Origin: Gordonia sp. ABSL11-1
GTDB taxonomy: Bacteria; Actinomycetota; Actinomycetes; Mycobacteriales; Mycobacteriaceae
Length of the DNA stretch: 64,000 nucleotides
Assembly (NCBI RefSeq): GCF_030315685.1
Contig: NZ_JASXSI010000014.1
Span: forward strand, 1-64,000
Reading direction: 5' to 3'
A model generated the notes under the pieces. It was given only the letters and a program-made list of their open reading frames with translations. It did no database searches and was not told the DNA's origin. This document shows, piece after piece, positions 1-8,263 of the stretch (positions are counted from its first letter, which is position 1; each line of letters starts with the position of its first letter). Made by a program: the position numbers and the translations under genes.

Positions 1-190
1 GATCATCATGTGCTCCCTACAGCCGACGGTCGTGTTCTCTAGGCGTACCAGGCGACAGTACGTGTACGCGTGTGTTCGGGAGTTACGCAGCCGCGTGCGT
101 GTTGTCGTTCACGCAGAGGACACGAGTCGTGCTCGATCGGCGGTCCGCTAGGTTTGACGGGTTGTCGACGTCGAGGGGGGTTCGATTCGT

Positions 191-679
191 ATGCGCAAGA
201 TGTGTGCGGTGGTTGTCGCGGTCGTGGTTGGTGCGTTGTCGTTGCTGGGGGCGGGGAGTGCGGTCGCGGAGCCGCAGTTGGACCGGATCACAATCCCCAG
301 TGACAATTTTGGAACGGTCGGTGATCACGACTCGTGTCGTGGTGCCCTCCGTGTCGGAGCGATTGCGCCGAAGGGCAAACGCGGAACCATTCGAATAACA
401 GTGACATCGTATGGCTTCGTCGGGAATGGTGCGGGATGGGCCAAGAATCCGAAATGTCGATTCTTGCTGCGCCTCACGCAGTGGAGCGCGAAGTATCCCG
501 TCGGTCGCGAGAGCTTCCACCCTGTGGCCTTTGGACCAAAGCGCGGCGAGAAGTTTGTCCGAGAATTGTCCCCGGGTTCCGGTCTTGGTTCGTTCAATGT
601 TGCTACGTATGCCGTCAATAGTCCCGTCCAGATCCCTCAGTCGTATGGCGGTACCGGGTTCGTGGCGATGGTGCCCTGA
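191..679 (+). CDS. Small secreted two-cysteine protein (paralogue A)
   Basis: 162 residues. A Sec signal peptide occupies residues 1-26 (basic MRK, hydrophobic core, AVA cleavage site). The mature part carries CRGA at residues 49-52, a FVGNGAGW motif and a second cysteine in NPKC; the two cysteines probably form a disulfide. The same landmarks (CRGA, FVG.G.AW, NP.C, G.GPH-like glycine turn, C-terminal MVP) recur in the two minus-strand genes at 4130-4594 and 4663-5124, so this is one diverged member of a local family. The ATG follows a GAGGGGGG stretch about 10 bases upstream. I do not recognise a described function. An exported, folded envelope or extracellular protein is the most that can be inferred. 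Confidence 0.8.
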   Translation: MRKMCAVVVAVVVGALSLLGAGSAVAEPQLDRITIPSDNFGTVGDHDSCRGALRVGAIAPKGKRGTIRITVTSYGFVGNGAGWAKNPKCRFLLRLTQWSAKYPVGRESFHPVAFGPKRGEKFVRELSPGSGLGSFNVATYAVNSPVQIPQSYGGTGFVAMVP

Positions 680-1153
680 GCCTCGAGAATCCAGGAAGGC
701 TCACATGTGATGAGGAACACGTCGGTCCAGCCTGAATTTAGGATGCCGCGACTGCCGACGATGCCTGAGCCGGGAGCGACTGGACTACCACGCATACGTT
801 GAACTGCGGGGACGGGTTCATCGTGAACAGGCGGAACGCGATTCCACCAGCCGCGAGAACGGTATTGGCACGGAAGGTTCCTGGGATGAGCCTCCCCGGA
901 AGCGGAAAAATTTATTCAAGCGACCGACATCTCAGGTGCGCTTCGACGTATTGGAGGCCTTCACCTCGAGTTCTGATGTGAATGGCAGACGGAGCTTCGG
1001 ATAGTCTGCTGCCAGCATTGTCGGGGTGCAGCGCGGGAGGGTGCTGCTGTTCAGGGGTGAGGGAATGACTTCGGGGGGATGTTCAGCTCTGTGTGCGATC
1101 TCTGATGTCTGCCTGCGGAACGCTCGCTGTCGTCGAGCAGTGGGAGGAGATCG
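680..1153. other. Intergenic stretch, no gene seen
   Basis: 474 bases between the secreted protein and the next membrane protein. The short open frame at 799-981 has no Shine-Dalgarno sequence and no recognisable protein character. The segment is less GC-rich than its surroundings and presumably holds the promoter of the gene at 1157. I could not fix promoter boxes by eye. Confidence 0.5.
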
Positions 1154-1156
1154 GTG

Positions 1157-1957
1157 ATGTCGCGCGGGACGGTGTGGTTCGACGACATTGCCGCCTGGCC
1201 ATCGTCGGATGACACTCCCGCTTCCGAGCTGGCCCGCGCGTTGGCTGCGGAGCGACTGATCTCGAGGATCCAAACTCCGACCGAGCACGAAGCGCCGGTC
1301 TTGCAAGCCAACGTCCTGCCATCGCCAATGGATTTCGCCGACGCGGCATCCGAGGCCGACGATTCCGATCCCTTCGAGCAGATGCGGCTGCGTCCGAGTG
1401 CCAGCGACGGATCGGGAACTCGACGATTGTGGAAGGACCACAAGAGTCCGATCCTTGGCGCGGCGGCCACTGCTGTTGTCGTGGGGATCGCCGCTATCAT
1501 CGCGGTCACGCAAATGTCGGATGGTAGTTCGCAACCCGAGGATCGGGCAATTCAGTCAGCCGCACCGACGTCGTCAACCCCGTCGGATCCGTGCCCGACA
1601 ATTGTGGACGGTGCCGTGACAACAGGCCACGGTTCCGGCGACCAGAAGTCCGGTGCTGGAGCCATTCTTGCCTTCAACCACGCTTACTACATCGAGCGAT
1701 CCGCCGCTGCGGCGCGAGCAGTCGCCGCGCCCAACGCCGTGGCGACCGCCGACGTGATGCAGAAATACATCGACCAGCGTCCGGCAGGTACACAACATTG
1801 CCTGTCGATCACCGACCGTGGCCGTGGGACGTACTCCGTTGTCCTGACCGAGATCCCGCCGGAGCCGGGTGCCCAGCCGATCGTCTACCGACAGACGATC
1901 AAGACCATACAGTCCCGGGGGAAGACCTGGATCGCCTCGATCGCATCCGAGGGATAA
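1157..1957 (+). CDS. Single-pass membrane protein with extracellular domain
   Basis: 266 residues. Residues 1-95 are cytoplasmic and acidic. One hydrophobic helix around residues 99-117 (GAAATAVVVGIAAIIAV) is followed by a Ser/Thr/Pro-rich linker and an extracellular domain containing two cysteines (DPCPTIV and TQHCLSI). GTG at 1154 is possible, but ATG at 1157 sits about 6 bases after the strong GGAGGAGA and is preferred. The domain resembles DUF8176-type extracellular domains of Mycobacteriales, an attribution from memory. It lies just upstream of the glycine-zipper secreted protein and the MinD-like protein, and the three may form one functional unit. Function unknown. Confidence 0.75.
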   Translation: MSRGTVWFDDIAAWPSSDDTPASELARALAAERLISRIQTPTEHEAPVLQANVLPSPMDFADAASEADDSDPFEQMRLRPSASDGSGTRRLWKDHKSPILGAAATAVVVGIAAIIAVTQMSDGSSQPEDRAIQSAAPTSSTPSDPCPTIVDGAVTTGHGSGDQKSGAGAILAFNHAYYIERSAAAARAVAAPNAVATADVMQKYIDQRPAGTQHCLSITDRGRGTYSVVLTEIPPEPGAQPIVYRQTIKTIQSRGKTWIASIASEG

Positions 1958-2016
1958 CCCGCAGCACAACGACTTCCGTCCTCCGCGAGGAGGCATGACC
2001 GAGAGGAACGACCACC

Positions 2017-3330
2017 ATGACGCAGCCCGCCCAGCGAGCCAGACACCGCCACAGCCAGTGCGACGACCGACGCACACCTTTCCTGATGACGATGACATCG
2101 GCGGCGTTGGCCGCGTCCATTGCCGCCGGAATCGGCGCGGGCGCAGCACAAGCCGTGCCCGAGCAGGGTGGGACGAGTCCCAGCGACACCGCGCCTCAGC
2201 AAGGCGGAACAAGTCCGACCCCGAGTCCGGGCTCGCCGGAACAGGGCGGCACCACACCCACTCCCCAACCCGAGGTGGCGCCGATCTATTCGCCGGGTCC
2301 AGGCTCGATTCCGGGACCGCCGCAGGAAGCCCCGTACCAGCCGTATGTGGAGCCGGGCTCCTACACCGCGCCGTCGTACGACAACGCCTACAACCCGGTG
2401 CCGAATCGGCCGCTCACCGCGCCGAAGCCGACGGCGCCGGTGCGCCCGATCGCGCCGCCGCCGGAGAAGATCCGTGTGGGCAACTTCGTCACCGACATCC
2501 CGAAAGGCATGTCCGACAAAGACGTCAACTCCGTCAACGCGTGGTCGGCATACGGCGAGGCCAAGATCGCGCAGGGACTGATCTCGGTCGGTGTGCCCCA
2601 GGATGAGGCGTCGCGGCAGGCGGCATCGACGATCATCGGTGTGATGACTGGCGGGACCGCGGGAGCGGTCACGTTGGGGATCCCCGCGGCGGTTCTCGGG
2701 GCTGCTGGGGGTGCGGTGATCGGAACCGGAGTGGGCGCCATCGCCGGAGGGATCTACAACGGGGCCACATTCATTTGGCTTGGACCCATGACACCCCAAT
2801 GGGGGGTGATGGTAGGCCTCGGCGCCGCCGCCGGCGCCGGCATCGGGCTCGCAGCAGGCGGAGCGATTGGAGCCGTCGGCGTCGGAGCCGCCGGTGCCGC
2901 CCTCGGTGCCGCAATCGGCGGAACCGCGGGAGGCGCACTCGCCTACGCCCTCGGCGCCGGCGATCCCGGCGCAAATCCACGCGAGCCGTGGAAGCAGGGA
3001 AAGCCGAACGCCCCCAGAGCGGAGCCACTTCCGAATCCCGATGGCAACCAGTTCGAGTACAAGTTGTCGGCCGACGACGCGAAGAAGGCCGGTCTCCCGG
3101 GAGTCGAGTACATCGTCAACAAGCGCGGCGATGTGAACGTCGAAGTTGGCGGATGGAAGGCGAACTGGAGCGTCGGGCAGGCCCTGGCGCCGTACGCTGT
3201 TCTCGGCGGCGGAGCCAAGAACGGTGAGAAGTCCGCGCGCGACTTCACCAAGCAGCGCAGTGGTCAGCTCGAGTCGGCTGTCCACGGTGGGCAGGTCAAC
3301 TGGCCGCAGGAGTCCGCCCCGACCCGCTGA
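2017..3330 (+). CDS. Secreted glycine-zipper 'insoluble domain' protein
   Basis: 437 residues. A long signal peptide (about residues 1-49, ending AGAAQA) is followed by a Pro/Gly-rich segment with three QGGT(S/T)P repeats. A conserved region near residues 148-200 follows, then two long Gly/Ala-rich hydrophobic stretches (about 205-255 and 268-315) of glycine-zipper type, and a soluble C-terminal domain. Such proteins are commonly named 'insoluble domain protein' in Nocardia/Gordonia annotation. Glycine zippers favour membrane insertion or tight helix packing, so an outer-envelope or pore-like role is plausible but unproven. ATG 2017 is preceded by GAGAGGAAC. An in-frame-incompatible ATG at 1994 has a better Shine-Dalgarno sequence but no matching protein. 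Confidence 0.75.
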   Translation: MTQPAQRARHRHSQCDDRRTPFLMTMTSAALAASIAAGIGAGAAQAVPEQGGTSPSDTAPQQGGTSPTPSPGSPEQGGTTPTPQPEVAPIYSPGPGSIPGPPQEAPYQPYVEPGSYTAPSYDNAYNPVPNRPLTAPKPTAPVRPIAPPPEKIRVGNFVTDIPKGMSDKDVNSVNAWSAYGEAKIAQGLISVGVPQDEASRQAASTIIGVMTGGTAGAVTLGIPAAVLGAAGGAVIGTGVGAIAGGIYNGATFIWLGPMTPQWGVMVGLGAAAGAGIGLAAGGAIGAVGVGAAGAALGAAIGGTAGGALAYALGAGDPGANPREPWKQGKPNAPRAEPLPNPDGNQFEYKLSADDAKKAGLPGVEYIVNKRGDVNVEVGGWKANWSVGQALAPYAVLGGGAKNGEKSARDFTKQRSGQLESAVHGGQVNWPQESAPTR

Positions 3331-3393
3331 TCTCCACGGTCGGTCCCACTAGACTGGCGCGGTCGCCGGAACCGATCGAGATCGAGAGTGATG

Positions 3394-4101
3394 ATGAGCG
3401 AGGATGCACAGGGGCAGGCCGGTCCCATCCATCCGCCGGACACCGCCGAGCGCAGCGTCGTGGTGTGCGGCACCGCCGGAGGAGTGGGCACGTCGGTCGT
3501 GTCTGCGCTCCTCGCCGAGTATCGCGCAGGGACGTCTCTGGGCGGAGCGTCATGGTGGGTCGACGCCGCCGGAAACGACGGCGACATCCATCAGCGATTG
3601 CGAGCGACCGGTGATCAGACCTTGTTGCGAACCGCACTCGGGACCGGACTATTACCGGCACCTGAGGCCGCGGTGTCCGATATCGTCCTGCACACATGGC
3701 GATTCGGTGCGGTACCCGTCGTGGACGCCGGGACACGGCCCCTCACGGTCCTGCCCGAACTCGAGTCTGATGAACTCGGTAGCGTCACACCTGTTCTGAT
3801 CGTCGGCCCGAGGCCCGATCTGCTGAATCGTTCCCGGGAGATCTTCACCGAATGGGACCATGCCGGGGTGTTGGCGAAGACCATCATCGTGATCTGTTGC
3901 CAGGTACCGACTCTCAATCACCAGGCGCTGACGCAGATGTTGATCGATGCGGTATCAGGGAAGGTCGCAGGAGTCGTTGGGCTCGACTACGAACCGGTCC
4001 TTGGTGAGGGCACAGCGCTGGACAAGGATTCGCAACAACGGTTCTCGAGCAGAACCTGGGAGTCGATCGGAAGACTCTCTGCTGGAACCAGGCGCGCCTA
4101 G
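3394..4101 (+). CDS. MinD/ParA-like protein with degenerate P-loop
   Basis: 235 residues from ATG 3394; GTG 3388 and ATG 3391 are alternatives. The start of the fold looks like a MinD/ParA or EspI-type P-loop protein: a beta strand VVVC, then GTAGGVGTS at about residues 26-34, then WWVDAAGNDGD. In active members the loop reads KGGxGK(T/S). Here both lysines are absent (A/T and T), so ATP hydrolysis is doubtful. Later strands (VPVVDAG, PVLIVGP, TIIVICC) match the Rossmann-like core. It follows the secreted glycine-zipper protein by 63 bases in the same direction and may regulate or localise it. Confidence 0.6.
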   Translation: MSEDAQGQAGPIHPPDTAERSVVVCGTAGGVGTSVVSALLAEYRAGTSLGGASWWVDAAGNDGDIHQRLRATGDQTLLRTALGTGLLPAPEAAVSDIVLHTWRFGAVPVVDAGTRPLTVLPELESDELGSVTPVLIVGPRPDLLNRSREIFTEWDHAGVLAKTIIVICCQVPTLNHQALTQMLIDAVSGKVAGVVGLDYEPVLGEGTALDKDSQQRFSSRTWESIGRLSAGTRRA

Positions 4102-4129
4102 TACCGGCCTAGCGAGCACATTTTCACTC

Positions 4130-4594
4130 TCACGGAACGACCATCCAATTCGAGCTGCCAAGGCTTGTCCCGGTGCCACCCACCGTAATGACATGCGGGC
4201 CTGAACCAGATTTGACGGTCACGTGAACGCGCTTACCACCGCGGGGTCCTGCAGTGATCGTCCGCTCCCATCGCGGATCCTTGCGGACCAGGTCAACAGC
4301 GACTCCTGTACGGATGGTGCACACGGGGTTTCGATGCCACGCTGGGCCGTCGCCCACGAACGGCCGAGGAGTGAGCGTGATGAAAGCCGTTCCGCGCTGC
4401 TGTGGATCGACTTTGATCCCGACGTGGATGGCGCCCCGACAACCGCTGTTGGAGCCAACCGACCAGATATCCTGCGAGTACTGGCTGATTCGCGGGGCTT
4501 CATACGGGCGAGCTGAGGCGGGAGCCGATGCGATCAGGGCCGCGGGGAGCGACGCTATTGCGCTGGCAGCGAGAGCAATTGCGCGGTGATTCAT
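4130..4594 (-). CDS. Small secreted two-cysteine protein (paralogue B)
   Basis: 154 residues from ATG 4594. The open frame extends upstream, but that part overlaps paralogue C and lacks a signal peptide, whereas this ATG begins MNHRAIALAAS, a clean signal peptide ending ASAR near residue 27. The mature protein has the family landmarks NSGCRGAIHVG, PFVGDGPAW, NPVC, GPRGG, GSGPH and terminal MVVP. It is closest to paralogue C (4663-5124) and more distant from paralogue A. The tandem arrangement of B and C, with C upstream on the same strand, indicates local duplication. No known function; export to the envelope or medium is inferred. Confidence 0.8.
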   Translation of the reverse strand: MNHRAIALAASAIASLPAALIASAPASARPYEAPRISQYSQDIWSVGSNSGCRGAIHVGIKVDPQQRGTAFITLTPRPFVGDGPAWHRNPVCTIRTGVAVDLVRKDPRWERTITAGPRGGKRVHVTVKSGSGPHVITVGGTGTSLGSSNWMVVP

Positions 4595-4662
4595 CTTAAA
4601 CTCTCGTGATGCGCTGGTGAGCACGGACCGTAACCCCACGGATGCATTCGCCACCCGCGAAC

Positions 4663-5124
4663 TCACGGGATGAGTACAAAGTTTCGGGTTCCCCACTGCA
4701 CGCCCTCCGTGAAGAACTCCAACATGTGCGGACCGCTTCCGGGCGTGAGTGTTAGGTGTGCCGCGCGCCCGCCACGTGGGCCGGCCGTGATGTTGCGAGA
4801 CCAGCCCTCGCCTCGGACGATGTCCATCCGAGCAGTCACTTGGAGGTTGCACACCGGCTTCCGCCGCCACGCCGGACCGTCGCCCACGAACGGTCGCGGT
4901 GTGTAGGTGATGAATGCCTTGCCGGGCTTCGTGCGGTCAACCGCGATCCCGACTTGGATTGCGCCGCGACACCCGCTGTTTCCCCCGACCGCCCAGATGT
5001 CTTCGCTGTACTGGCTGATTCGCGGTGCCGGATACGGCGCCGCCGCAGCAGCTCCACTTCCCACCAACGACATCACGACCAGAGCAAGTGCACTGCACAC
5101 GAAAACAAGCGAACGTCGAAACAC
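4663..5124 (-). CDS. Small secreted two-cysteine protein (paralogue C)
   Basis: 153 residues from GTG 5124, chosen because a GAAAGG Shine-Dalgarno lies 6-7 bases upstream and the protein then starts with a basic, hydrophobic signal peptide ending in an AAAAA stretch. The longer open frame to 5337 adds residues without signal character. Landmarks: NSGCRGAIQVG, YTPRPFVGDGPAW, KPVC, GPRGG and GSGPH, matching paralogue B closely. Probably cotranscribed with B, 68 bases downstream. Function unknown. Confidence 0.8.
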   Translation of the reverse strand: MFRRSLVFVCSALALVVMSLVGSGAAAAAPYPAPRISQYSEDIWAVGGNSGCRGAIQVGIAVDRTKPGKAFITYTPRPFVGDGPAWRRKPVCNLQVTARMDIVRGEGWSRNITAGPRGGRAAHLTLTPGSGPHMLEFFTEGVQWGTRNFVLIP

Positions 5125-5267
5125 GTCAGACCTTTCGGCTGGATCCCCCGGCGACCCTGTCGCCCCGATGCCTGACACGGTAACCGACCTGTCCGAAAGG
5201 GTCAGAACCGCCTCGTGACAACGCAGTTCATGTCGTCCAGCCGAATGACAGCCGGTTGTGTCGACGC

Positions 5268-6410
5268 CTACGAACTCTGGCCTGAGATCCAGAAGAACGT
5301 GATCAATGCGAGCACGATGACGACAACGTACAGCCAACCGATCCAGATCGCCACGCGCGCAAAGGGTTCCCCGAACTCGCGAGTACGCGCGATCTGGTTA
5401 CGAGCGCGATACCCGAGGTAGAGGCCGATCGGCGAGGTGATGCCGAGGACCGACAGCACCAACGCCCAGATCGCGGTGCGATTGGTGCCGCGGGCGGCTG
5501 CGGTGCGGGAGGGCCGTGCGGCCTGAGAATTGCTCCGCGTGGGCACGGGCTCCTCCGGAACGTCGTCGGTGACCGGGATATTGGCCGAATAGGCCAACGG
5601 GCGCTGTGGTGAGCTGTCGACCACGGAGGTCGGGGCAGCCGAGTCGGCGGGGGAGGAGTCGACGGCGGCGAAGTCGTCGTTCGGACCCTGAATCGGCGCC
5701 GGGCGATTGACGCGCGTCGCAGCGTCCGGGGTCGGACCGGCGGGCGTTCGCGTCGTCTTGTCTGACGAATCGGGATCGAGAGGCGCGGGCGCTGAGCGTG
5801 TCGGCGCCGCGCTCGGTGGTCGAGCACCAGGACCACCGGGAGCACCCAGGCCGCCCGGGCCCGCGGGCCCACCGGGAGCTGCACCAGGGCCGGGGCCGGG
5901 TCCACCGGCACGGGGTGGCTGACCGCCGGGAGGGGGGCCGACACGTCCGGGCGGCGGAGGCCGTCGTCCGGGAGGTGGCCGGTAGCCAGGAGGCGGGGGA
6001 CCGCCACGACGTGGTGGGGCGTTACGACCTCCGCCCGGACCCGAGGCGTTCCACGGCGGGGCACCGCCCGGTGCGGGACCGCCCGGCGGCACCGGAGCGG
6101 GAGCACCGGCACCACCCGGGCCGCGCGGTGCAGGGGGACGCTGATGCGGGGCACCACCGCTCGGACCCGGCTGCGGTGGACGCAGTCCCGGTCGGCCAGA
6201 CGGCGGGGGAGTAGCACCGGGACGCGGTCCGGGGCCCGCAGGCGCCGAACCCGAGGGTTGTGGACCCGGTGCGGTCACCGGTGCGCTGGGGCGTCGTTCC
6301 CACGGGGCCGAGATCGGCGCGTTCGCGGTGGCTGCACCGCCGTCGTCGGCCGGCCGGGCGTCCCGGTCACCCGGGTCGCCCGGCGGACGCGAACTGTCGT
6401 CGGAGGTCAC
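5268..6410 (-). CDS. Proline-rich DUF4190-type membrane protein
   Basis: 380 residues in two parts. Residues 1 to about 310 are a Pro/Gly/Ala-rich disordered arm. Residues about 315-375 are a compact C-terminal domain with two hydrophobic helices separated by a GYRARNQIARTREFGEP turn, typical of DUF4190. The arm is probably cytoplasmic and could bind partners. It lies next to the CwsA-like gene and ppiA, in the division gene neighbourhood, where small membrane scaffold proteins are common. No enzymatic motif is visible. The strongly biased composition makes most overlapping open frames here spurious. Confidence 0.75.
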   Translation of the reverse strand: MTSDDSSRPPGDPGDRDARPADDGGAATANAPISAPWERRPSAPVTAPGPQPSGSAPAGPGPRPGATPPPSGRPGLRPPQPGPSGGAPHQRPPAPRGPGGAGAPAPVPPGGPAPGGAPPWNASGPGGGRNAPPRRGGPPPPGYRPPPGRRPPPPGRVGPPPGGQPPRAGGPGPGPGAAPGGPAGPGGLGAPGGPGARPPSAAPTRSAPAPLDPDSSDKTTRTPAGPTPDAATRVNRPAPIQGPNDDFAAVDSSPADSAAPTSVVDSSPQRPLAYSANIPVTDDVPEEPVPTRSNSQAARPSRTAAARGTNRTAIWALVLSVLGITSPIGLYLGYRARNQIARTREFGEPFARVAIWIGWLYVVVIVLALITFFWISGQSS

Positions 6411-6463
6411 TGGTACAAATTACCGCTGCGAAGGCACAGGTCGCGTCGCGGCCGGGCTCGTGG

Positions 6464-6637
6464 TCATGACGCCGCCGCAGCGTCGCCGGAGGGCGGGGAC
6501 AGCTCTTCGACCCGTGGAACCGTCGCCGACACCGGTGGCGGCTCCCGACGCGAGCGTCGGACGATGACGGCGGTGATCGCGGTCGCCACGAGCGATGCCG
6601 CGACCGACACCGCCGCCACGACGTACTTGTTCGACAT
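6464..6637 (-). CDS. Minimal CwsA-like membrane protein
   Basis: 57 residues, too short for routine ORF listing. A short MSNKYVV start is followed by one transmembrane helix (about residues 5-26) and an IVRRSRREPPP juxtamembrane segment with a proline-rich tail. GGAGG lies just ahead of the ATG (spacing is short). In Mycobacterium, CwsA (Rv0008c) sits immediately upstream of ppiA and ends in a helix followed by IVRRSS.PEPSPRP; position, orientation and C-terminal pattern match here. The mycobacterial protein is about 145 residues, so this one has only the membrane anchor and tail. Known CwsA interacts with CrgA and Wag31; crgA is present at 8895-9185. Assigning this gene to that role is inference. 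Confidence 0.6.
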   Translation of the reverse strand: MSNKYVVAAVSVAASLVATAITAVIVRRSRREPPPVSATVPRVEELSPPSGDAAAAS

Positions 6638-6772
6638 GACCTCCAGCGTGCCAGTCTCAGTCGCCGCCTGTCACCTCGGCCGTCGCAGAACACAGTGCAG
6701 AACAGGTGCGCCATCGCCGGTGTTCGCTCACGGCCGAGTCCGGCATACACCGTTTAGTGGTTGGATGGAGTC

Positions 6773-7294
6773 GTGACTACTCAGAAGCAGACCGCGACTC
6801 TGAAGACCAATCGCGGCGACATCGTTGTCGACCTCTTCCCGAATCACGCGCCGAAGACCGTGGCCAACTTCGTCGGCCTCGCCGACGGGTCGAAGGACTA
6901 CAGCCAGCCCAACGCCTCCGGCGGCGACAGCGGGCCGTTCTACGACGGCTCGGTGTTCCACCGCGTCATCGAGGGCTTCATGATCCAGGGTGGAGACCCG
7001 ACCGGCACGGGTCGCGGCGGACCGGGCTACCAGTTCGAGGACGAGTTCCATCCGGAACTGCAGTTCGACCGTCCCTACCTGCTGGCCATGGCGAACGCCG
7101 GCCCGGGCACCAACGGTTCGCAGTTCTTCATCACCGTCGGCCCGACCCCGCACCTGAACCGTCGGCACAGCATCTTCGGTGAGGTCACCGACCCGGCCTC
7201 CCAGCAGATCGTCGACGCGATCGCCACCACCTCGACCGACCGCGCGGATCGTCCGCTCGACGAGGTCGTCATCCAGAAGATCGAAGTCAGCTGA
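6773..7294 (+). CDS. ppiA: Cyclophilin-type peptidyl-prolyl isomerase
   Basis: 173 residues from GTG 6773; a TTG at 6761 would add four residues. Catalyses cis-trans isomerisation of X-Pro bonds. Family signatures are clear: FVGLADG, FYDGSVFHRVIEGFMIQGGD with the catalytic arginine in FHRV, then GGPGYQFEDEF, LAMANAGPGTNGSQFFI with the substrate-binding glutamine and phenylalanine, and HSIFGEV. No signal peptide, so cytoplasmic. It is nearly identical in layout to mycobacterial PpiA (Rv0009), and the following rhomboid gene starts 45 bases after the stop. Confidence 0.95.
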   Translation: MTTQKQTATLKTNRGDIVVDLFPNHAPKTVANFVGLADGSKDYSQPNASGGDSGPFYDGSVFHRVIEGFMIQGGDPTGTGRGGPGYQFEDEFHPELQFDRPYLLAMANAGPGTNGSQFFITVGPTPHLNRRHSIFGEVTDPASQQIVDAIATTSTDRADRPLDEVVIQKIEVS

Positions 7295-7316
7295 CCGGCC
7301 CGTACCAACCCGGTCC

Positions 7317-7344
7317 GCACACCGCAGGTCCGCCTGCGGTGTGC
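7317..7344. promoter_or_regulatory. Perfect 12-bp hairpin over the rhomboid start
   Basis: GCACACCGCAGG and CCTGCGGTGTGC form a perfect 12-bp stem around the loop TCCG. The 3' arm contains GTG 7339, the first usable start codon of the rhomboid gene. It could stop transcription after ppiA (there is no T-run) or mask the rhomboid start in the mRNA. Confidence 0.6.
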
Positions 7345-8235
7345 TACCGGCACCCCGACCGCCCGACCGGACTGTCCTGCAGCCGGTGCGGGCGGCCGGC
7401 GTGCCCGGAATGTCTCCGGCCCGCAGCGGTCGGACAACACTGTATCGACTGCCTCCGCAACGACGGAGTGCAGAGGTCGGCCGTGCGGCCGACGTTCGGC
7501 GATCGCGGAATCAGCCCGATGGTCGCCAAGCCGATGGTCGCCTCGCGCCCCTACGCCACCTACGGCCTGATCGCGCTCAACCTCGTCATCTTCGCGTTCT
7601 GCGCTCTCCAGGCACGCGGGTTCGACATGATCCGTTCGCAGTTGTTCGTCGACTGGGCGCTCGTCAAACCCTGGATCGCCGGCGGCGAGTACTGGCGCCT
7701 TCTCACCGCGGGATTCCTGCACTTCTCGGTGACCCACATCGCGCTGAACATGATCTCGCTGTACATCCTCGGCCGGGACCTCGAGATCGCCATCGGGATC
7801 CCGCGCTACCTCGGCGTCTACCTGACCGCGCTGCTCGGCGGCAGCGCCGCGGTCATGCTGCTCGGCTCCGGGACCGCGATCAACGCGGGTGCATCGGGTG
7901 CCATCTACGGCCTGATGGGCGCCGTACTGATCGTCGTCCTCAGGGCGCGGGTGTCACCGGTTCCCGTCATCAGCATCATCGTGCTCAACCTGGTCCTGTC
8001 GGTGACGATCCCGGGCATCTCGCTGCTCGCACACGTCGGCGGACTGGTCTTCGGCGCGGCCGCGACGGCCGGCATCCTGTTCCTCCCGCAATGGGTGCTG
8101 TCGGCAGACAGACGCAATGCAGCCGCGGCGAGTCGAGTCGGGTGGATCGCGATCGTGGTGCTGCTGATCGTCGCCGTGGCGATCGGCGTCGGCGTGGGAA
8201 TCTCCTACGCGAACACGCACATCCTCGTCGGGTAG
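7339..8235 (+). CDS. Rhomboid-family intramembrane serine protease
   Basis: 298 residues. An N-terminal zinc-ribbon-like segment with paired cysteines (C14/C17, C22/C25, C35/C38) precedes six or seven transmembrane helices. Catalytic features: serine 187 in GASGAIYG and histidine 232 in AHVGG; the H133-xxx-N137 motif lies in HIALN. It cleaves transmembrane substrates within the membrane; substrates are unknown. GTG 7339 is the first standard start in frame and immediately precedes the conserved CYRHPDR; a CTG at 7291 overlapping the ppiA stop is a remote alternative. Probably cotranscribed with ppiA. Confidence 0.9.
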   Translation: MCYRHPDRPTGLSCSRCGRPACPECLRPAAVGQHCIDCLRNDGVQRSAVRPTFGDRGISPMVAKPMVASRPYATYGLIALNLVIFAFCALQARGFDMIRSQLFVDWALVKPWIAGGEYWRLLTAGFLHFSVTHIALNMISLYILGRDLEIAIGIPRYLGVYLTALLGGSAAVMLLGSGTAINAGASGAIYGLMGAVLIVVLRARVSPVPVISIIVLNLVLSVTIPGISLLAHVGGLVFGAAATAGILFLPQWVLSADRRNAAAASRVGWIAIVVLLIVAVAIGVGVGISYANTHILVG

Positions 8236-8263
8236 CGCTCCGGCGAATGCCACGCTCGGGCTC

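Noticed and set aside
799-981. Possible 60-codon gene in the first large intergenic gap
   Set aside because: No Shine-Dalgarno, no signal or domain, codon use unlike the neighbours.
4595-4870. N-terminal extension of paralogue B
   Set aside because: It overlaps paralogue C and precedes a clear signal peptide at ATG 4594.
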